25,537 nt of DNA, taken from positions 1 to 25,537 of the forward strand of contig JBBBWG010031964.1 in assembly GCA_037176905.1 (NCBI GenBank). The letters run 5' to 3'. The stretch is from Azolla pinnata. Its lineage: Eukaryota; Streptophyta; Polypodiopsida; Salviniales; Salviniaceae. The position numbers were made by a program, and so were the translations under genes. The notes under the pieces are model-generated. The model saw only the letters and a program-made list of their open reading frames with translations, had not been told where the DNA came from and searched no databases. This document shows, one piece after another, positions 19,754 to 25,537 of this stretch (position 1 is its first letter; each line of letters opens with the position of its first letter).

Positions 19754-20240
19754 TGACTTTGACTGTTTTTCTTGATCTTGGGAAGAGGGATCTGTTCTCA
19801 ATCCCAAGGTTTTAAAGTCTAATTTGTGCTAACCATTGTGACTTGTATTCTGCTTAAGACTTAACGTAGCTGCAGCCAAATATTTAAGAGTAACAACCAT
19901 TTGTTTTCCATCTTGTGAAAGACTGACCGAAGGTATTCATTTTTGCACCGAATTTTGATGAATGGTGTGGAACTCATCCAGTATATGCAGAGAAAAGCAT
20001 ATAAGTTCGCCGAACATTTGGTTGAGTAGCATTAACCCTATCTGGTCCATATTGCATGCAGAGAATAGCATGTGAGTGAGTATGGCTGAGTTGTGATGAA
20101 TTGTGTCCAAGCTAATCGGGTCTGCCATGGAGAATCAACAGGTAAGTGTCGGTCTGATGAGTAATGAATGTTCTGATATTATTTAGTGTGTGGCCATGAT
20201 CTCAATGGGAAATGATCAACTTTTGATTATCGTAAACTAT

Positions 20241-20705
20241 GTTTTGGCTTGTCAAATGTGTAATATTTGCTTTGAAGCTATTGATCATCAGAAATTTAGC
20301 GGAAAATGCAGGAATTTTGCTGTGCATTCAAGCATTTCTGGTGCTTGCATTGCACCTTTTGGAATATTTGTAAACATTTACCATGTGGCAAAGGCTTGCT
20401 GATCACATGGTTAGCCATGTTATGCCTGCTTGATAGTGCCATAATACATCATGCTTTCTCATATGTTTTACTGTGTTTTGGCTTGTCAACTGTCCAATAT
20501 CTGCTTCGAAGCTATTGATCATCGGAAATTTACCAGAAAATACAGGAATTTTGTTGGCATTCAAGCATCCTTTGGAGTATTTGTAAACATTTACCGTGTG
20601 GCAAAGGCTTGCTGATCACATGGTAATCCATGTTATGCATGCTTAATAGAGCCATAATCCATCGTGCTTTCTCTTGTGTGTTGCTGAATCTGTTGGCTTG
20701 TAGCA
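20241..20705 (+). repeat. 234-bp tandem duplication, about two copies
   Basis: Copy 1 starts at 20241 and copy 2 at 20475, both with GTTTTGGCTTGTCAA. They share AGCTATTGATCATC, GTAAACATTTACC, GTGGCAAAGGCTTGCTGATC and CCATGTTATGC. A short third start, GTTGGCTTGTAGC, is visible near 20692. Divergence is roughly a tenth by eye. Confidence 0.9.
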
Positions 20706-22116
20706 TCCCAGATTTTCTTCGTTTTTCGAACGAGCCTTCTGTGTGCATTGTTAATTGTAACATAAACATGTATAATCTGTTCAAGGTTAAGGGCTGTTTC
20801 TTTGAGCTACATGTATTTTGCTAGTTTGGGGAAGTATTTATACACTAGCCAAAGCTGAAAGAATGCACACTGATTCAGGAGGAAAATGGCATTTTTGAGA
20901 GCGCTGCTTTTGCATCAAAGTGTAAGTAGCATCATTTCCGTAGCTCTGATGTTTAGCTTTTTGATCATTTGGTGATGCGTTTGATTCCAAAGGCATGGGT
21001 TAGTTTTCAGAATCGTGACATAGTTGAGTAGCGAAGACCGTTGTATATGGAAGCCGTTTTCTCCGGGGAATTTCATGAGGTTGGGATCGTCTTAGATCCG
21101 AGCGTCGAATTTTGCCCCAAGTGGAAGCTTGTGTGTGAGATCAAGCAAGAATGCCACCATCAAGCACAACATCTCGTTTGCCCTGTTTGGAAATGTAAAG
21201 TCCTGTGGTATCATGCCCGAGAAACGGGGACGAGCTCATGCGATCTAGTTGGATGTCTTTGGTCAAGATACAAGCTTATGGGCCAAAGGAAGACAAAAAA
21301 CAAAGCCTGTAACAAGGCAAGTGGTCGAAACCCGGAGAGAATCGTGTGGTACCTGCGTTGAGGATTACATTGCAACCACATTGGCAGGCTTTTGTCGGTC
21401 TTCTTGAGAAATGTAATGGATTCGTCACATACCGGACGGAAGTCGAAGATGTCTGACGCAGCTTTGCAGAGCAGAGCGAGAGAGAGAGAGAGAGCACAAG
21501 AAGAGAAGTTCAGGTCCTCGACTTTGGGCTTGGGGATCGGTGCAGTGCGCCCGTCGAACGTTTGTATTTCAAACAACGTGTCAATACAAGAAAACCCGCG
21601 CTATCGAAACGACTTCAAAAGTAACGTTGCGCCAAAGTGTCGACAACCTTCAAAGGTGCTACAATACCAAACGACATAAATCTTCTGACTCCTCTGGGGG
21701 ACTTGGGGGGACAAGGCTTCTTCCTATACAGCATATAGTTGTGAGAACCTTGCTTGCCCAAGTCAACTTCCCTTTTATCATACATAATCAAAATAAGCAA
21801 GCCGTTCCTCGAGCTCTCAACTGTACAACATGCCCAAACGCTCGAGCTAATCGATCGAGCGCAACCGATCTTCGACGATACTATGATGGATGGGGTTGTG
21901 TAAAGCTCGATCTATCTATCACTTTCGGGGCGCAAAAACCGTGGAAAGAGGCAGCGAGGAAACGTTTGCAGCGAACGGCGATGCGCAGAGCCGCGATACA
22001 ATCCGCCAAGCACAGTTTGCGATCGATCGATCGCGGCGAGACGGGCGCCGTTTGATGGACGAGAGAATCTTCCGGGCGCGAGTTGGGTCACAAAAAAGGA
22101 AGAATCCACAAGCAAA

Positions 22117-22366
22117 CAACAACAACAACAATAATAGTAATCATAATCACAATAATAATAGCAACAACAACAACAATAATCATAATCACAATAATAGTAA
22201 AAATAATAACAACAACAATAATCATAATCATAATCACAATAATAATAGCAACAACAACAACAATAATCATAATCACAATAATAGTAATAACAACAACAAC
22301 AACAACAACAATCATAATCATAATCATAATTACAATAATAATAATCGTAATCACATTAATAGTAAC
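22117..22366 (+). repeat. AAC/AAT array with 87-bp higher-order unit
   Basis: This is a dense run of AAC, AAT, CAT, CAC and AGT triplets. A block around GCAACAACAACAACAATAAT recurs at 22161 and 22248, a period of 87 bp. In one frame it reads as Asn/His/Ser, but the enclosing frame has no other protein-like content. Confidence 0.9.
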
Positions 22367-22478
22367 AATCGAGGGTTGACTTTGGGGGGCATAAAACGGT
22401 AGCCCCAACCAACGCCTTTTGACCTGGACGCCAAAAAAGGGAATAAAATCGGATTGAAGAAAACGGGGCTGGCGTCCG

Positions 22479-22697
22479 CCGCTCTCTCTCCTCTCTCTAC
22501 AGCTGTCGCTCTCTCTCTCTAAATCCACCTGTCCTTGTCACCCTCTCTCTCTCTAGATTCTCTTTCTCTCTCTTTTGACTTCCTCTCCTCTTCAACGCTT
22601 CTTCTCTCTCCTCTCTCCTCTCTCCTCTCTCCTCTCTCCTCTCTCTAGGTACTCGTTACATCTTCTTCTTCCTTCTTCTTCTTCTTCTTCTTCTTCG
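22479..22697 (+). repeat. CT-rich leader with TCCTCTC and CTT repeats
   Basis: Pyrimidine-rich tracts include six tandem TCCTCTC-type heptamers (about 22605-22647) and a CTT run (22664-22697). Such tracts are common in plant core promoters and 5' leaders, and this one sits just before the gene 5 start at 22758. Confidence 0.85.
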
Positions 22698-22757
22698 CAA
22701 CTTGCTCTTGTTCTTGTCTCAGACTGTGTTTCCATCGCCATCGCCATCGCCATCGCC

Positions 22758-23844
22758 ATGGCCTTCGTCGACTTGCTCGACTGTCCCCTCCTCCTCCCCT
22801 TCCCGCCGCCCTCCCCTTCTTCTTCTGCACCTCCTCCTCCTCCTCCGTCTGATTCCAGCAGGCGAGCTGGGCATGCTCGCTTCCGGTCCTCGCCCACGCT
22901 AATTACAGAGCCGCCTCTCTACCCTAACCCTAACCCTAACCCTAACCCTAACCCTAGCGGGAGATCGCTTTCGGGGCGGGACGGAGGAGAAGGGTCCAAG
23001 GAAGAAGGTGCAGCTCCTGGATCGGCTCACAACAGCAGGCTGAGAAGAACAGTACAGTCGGCGCCTCGAGCAGATTCCGATTCCGATTCCGATTCCGATG
23101 AAGAAGAAGAAGAAGAAGAAGAAGAAGAAGAAGAAGAAGATCATGGCGCCGCGGCTCCACTGCTACCACATTTCCTGCCAACTAACTTAACCGTCGCTGG
23201 TGCAGCTGAATGCGGCGAGCTGACCCACTTAACCGACGCTACCTCCATCTCGAGAGATCGTCGTGGCGATGCGGATCGCGCCTTCTCGCCCAATCTGCAG
23301 CTCGAACCGACATGTCGCAGCTATATCGTCGACGATCGATCAATCGTCAGCGATCGATCAATCGTCGACGATCGATCAATCGTCGGCGATAGGCGAATCG
23401 TCGATGACGATTCTAACGACAATTGCGGCGCTGCGCTTCATCGAGCATCGTCGAAGAAGAAGGGCACTACTAGATCGAGCTCTCGCGGGCCTGGGATCGG
23501 GATCGGCCGGCCTCCGCTGCCCCCAAAGAAGCCGAGACTCGCGGGCGGCGTTTCTCTGGCACCCGTCGTGGAGCTATCGGAGCCCCCGCGCCGATGCAAG
23601 AGCTCGAGGACGTGCCATTGCTTCCATCGCAGGTTCGATTTCTTCGCAAGCTTCGATCTCGATGCCCATGGCTGACTTTCGCGGTGCTTGCGGGGTTGGT
23701 TTCTATGGAGATTCGACGAGTTTGTCTTCTGATTGTTTGTGCCCTTTGCTTCGCAGGAAGCTGAGGATCTCCTCAACATCGAGACATGATATGGATCGAG
23801 CGCAAGACCGTGTGGTCCTTCTCGGGGATGAGATGGGCCCGTGA
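22758..23844 (+). CDS. Low-complexity protein of unknown function, 2 exons (tentative)
   Basis: Exon 1 (22758-23632) and exon 2 (23757-23844) join at CGCAG/GTTCG and TTCGCAG/GAAG to give 320 residues. The ATG lies after a CCATCG run in CGCCATGG context. In order: MAFVDLLDCP with Pro/Ser-rich tracts; a PN repeat from (CCCTAA)n; SRLRRTVQSAP; an SD repeat then about thirteen Glu; five IVDDRS hexapeptides (23325-23414); a basic KKK stretch; RPPLPPKKPRLAGG, which resembles a proline-rich SH3-type ligand or basic signal; and EPPRRCKSS. It is probably intrinsically disordered, and I recognise no family. The C-terminal frame is uncertain: the same junction read in another frame gives MQELEDVPLLPSQEAEDLL and an earlier stop. 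Sustained frame, composition and splice signals support coding; function is unknown. Confidence 0.5.
22922..22957 (+). repeat. (CCCTAA)5 telomere-type repeat within coding sequence
   Basis: Five perfect CCCTAA units are followed by CCCTAG. The complement is TTAGGG, the six-base telomere repeat, rather than the usual plant TTTAGGG. The in-frame reading is alternating Pro-Asn. Confidence 0.95.
23325..23414 (+). repeat. 18-bp coding repeat, five units (IVDDRS)
   Basis: Units of ATCGTCGACGATCGATCA are repeated five times, the last two diverged. Each of the first three contains the self-complementary GATCGATC. The reading frame is preserved, encoding IVDDRS-type hexapeptides. Confidence 0.9.
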
Positions 23845-25537
23845 CGTACTCGTGGATATCCGCCGCGATCCGATGAGAGAATCGTTGTCGATCGGTTGTG
23901 CAATCTAGTGCATCGATCGATCGATCAGATGAGCCCACGACGAAGCATATGCTGTAACTACATCGCTCTCTGAAACTCGCGTGGGAGGAGGTATTTGCCC
24001 GTGTAAAGCTCGACAAGAGGAGGAGTTAGTACCGTAAGGAGATCATTTGTCGTCGTCGACATGAATGGATCCTAATTAGCATCCATGCTTACTGATACTC
24101 AATCATCTGCAAAGGCTTTGCAAGTCCTACTGACTCTGCCATCCAGCGATGCAGGTAGATCCCCCGATATTACCATGTAATGGTGGTTTAGACAGTGTAC
24201 AAACTAGACAGTATTTTTTGGCTATCGAAACATCGTCTTGTGATACCTTTGATTTCCTTGACTTCGAGATCGCTTGATCCACACAATGGCTGCCGCATCA
24301 AGTCTTTCCAAAGGAAGAGCTAGATATGTCTCGGCTGATTACCTCTTAATCGATGTTTTACTACTGAATCATAGATCCCAAGGCTTACGATGCTTGATGC
24401 AAAGTGTGTGACATTGTTTTGATCAATCGGAGAGAACACCTAATTGCAGAAGTCATGTGCAATAGGTGAGATCGATTACGAATCGAGCGATTAAATTAAC
24501 CCATCATTAACGGGTAGTTAAGATTACTAACATGCCTAACGAGTGACTTGACTATACAAGTGGCCGATGAATCCAAGATTACTGACATCAGATCGTTAGT
24601 AATAATGTTTGTTCTCACTTGCTAATCGTTGTGAATCGATCAACCACACCATTAGTAGAGTGATTAAAGCTTAATCAAAACCGACATAACCGACTTTCGT
24701 GTTTTGAACGTTGATGGATGCTTCCCGGAGGACAAGAACCATTCCATTGATTATGAAAGTTGAGGCCAAGTTTTTGCTTGTAGCGGATGGGTTTACAATT
24801 GAGCCCGATCGCATCGACTTTTTTATGCGTGAAGAAGGATCGCGCAGAAGGTCATGCCACTTCTTGAATCCGGGGGAAATAGAACCAGAATTCGCCGAGT
24901 CTTTGTTGGCAAAAGAAAGTAAACTGCAATTTCCCAATACAGATCCACAGGTGACGCCGTGTGAGTTTTCGGATAAGGATTTCTAAAACATGGGGGGTTT
25001 GATCGTGGTTTCCACGAGTTACCATGGGTGTCATGTGTGTGGTTTTACAACTGTTTGCTGCTTTTGTTGCAAATGGGTTCAGCCATGGAAGAGAAGTTCC
25101 TTACACCCATGAATACATGGAAAGATAAATTATACAACCCAACTTAAGAAAATGTATAAACAGTTCAAACTCTGACAAATGATTTGATCGATGGATCTAA
25201 GGCAATTAGCAGCTAGCTAAGCATCGGGCTCTATCGGGGTACTGCTGCTGCTACTACTTCTACTGGCAAGTCAACCTGTCGGCGCTTTGCCAGAATTTCT
25301 AGATCGTAACCAATCTACAAACGCAGAAATCTTACTATACAAAAAAACATGATATGCATCCGGAATCCGGCGGAAATCTGAATGTACACAGAAAACATGT
25401 TATACATCCTAAATCATGTGGAAATCTTGATCTTCAAAACATGAGTAAATCTCACCAACTATATATTTTCTTGTGCAGATGAGAACTTGGTTTTGGATTA
25501 TTTGAAATTACAAGCCTACCCTCCTCCCCCTACAGAG
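23845..25537. other. Downstream spacer; little recognised
   Basis: This AT-rich region has no confident gene. Besides the weak frame at 24714-24986, an imperfect direct repeat of about 50 bp sits near 25340-25430 (AAAACATGATATGCATCC versus AAAACATGTTATACATCC). Confidence 0.6.
24714..24986 (+). CDS. Unrecognised 90-codon reading frame
   Basis: The frame from ATG 24714 to the TAA at 24986 encodes MDASRRTRTIPLIMKVEAKF, an acidic middle ADGFTIEPDRIDFFM and EFSDKDF at the end. Amino acid composition is protein-like rather than low-complexity, but I recognise no domain. The opposite strand is also open for 88 codons (24937-24671), which weakens the case. It could be a fragment of a mobile element or a gene remnant. 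Confidence 0.15.
   Translation: MDASRRTRTIPLIMKVEAKFLLVADGFTIEPDRIDFFMREEGSRRRSCHFLNPGEIEPEFAESLLAKESKLQFPNTDPQVTPCEFSDKDF

Larger units (their letters stand above)
19754..22757. other. Repetitive spacer between GeBP-like gene and gene 5
   Basis: No gene I can support. It begins with the GeBP-like 3' region and contains a 234-bp tandem duplication and an AAC/AAT array. The last 280 bp are strongly CT-rich, probably the leader of gene 5. Short frames at 21041-21361 (plus) and 21211-21576 (minus) overlap each other and match nothing I recognise. Confidence 0.6.

Noticed and set aside
21041..21576. 106- and 121-codon frames on opposite strands
   Set aside because: They overlap each other, carry no recognised motif and sit in repetitive spacer.

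Overview
This window looks like nuclear DNA from a land plant, most likely a flowering plant. The genes are split by GT-AG introns, and the spliced products match plant families: a 459-residue MBOAT lysophospholipid acyltransferase, a 161-residue DUF212 protein, a GeBP-type transcription regulator and a small plastid-type membrane protein. Intergenic DNA is AT-rich and full of microsatellites and minisatellites. There is no operon structure, rRNA, tRNA, CRISPR array or intact transposon. I cannot name the species.

Layout. Positions 1-2073 hold no gene I can support, apart from a weak tRNA-derived SINE candidate near 455-600. The LPLAT1-like gene (2074-6540, minus strand, 8 exons) was rebuilt exon by exon and stays in frame throughout. 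It diverges from the DUF212 gene (9520-12337, plus strand, 4 exons) across a 3 kb spacer. That spacer holds a GAA/CTT tract, a long TTTCAA-type hexamer array and a compact promoter-like block with a heat-shock element and TATA box. A third gene (13559-16229, plus strand, 2 exons) encodes a predicted plastid-targeted small membrane protein. Its 2.25 kb intron is packed with minisatellites and ends in a tandem duplication that copied the splice acceptor. A single-exon GeBP/DUF573-like gene lies at 17861-19753 (plus strand) behind four telobox motifs. A repetitive spacer follows, with a 234-bp tandem duplication and an AAC/AAT array with an 87-bp period. A fifth, low-complexity gene model (22758-23844, plus strand) is of unknown function; part of its coding sequence is (CCCTAA)n. 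Positions 23845-25537 contain only short unrecognised reading frames.

The genes do not form a visible pathway. One acts in ER phospholipid remodelling, one is a PAP2-like membrane protein of unclear role, one is probably plastid-located and one nuclear. What they share is architecture: simple repeats (GAA/TTC, CT, GGAA, GA/GT) sit directly in front of, or inside, the first exon of every gene. I do not see a new multigene system. The most interesting items are structural: duplicated splice acceptors in two introns, an overlapping poly-Lys/poly-Arg upstream ORF on the acyltransferase, a hairpin followed by a T-run in a 3' region, and coding telomere-like repeats.
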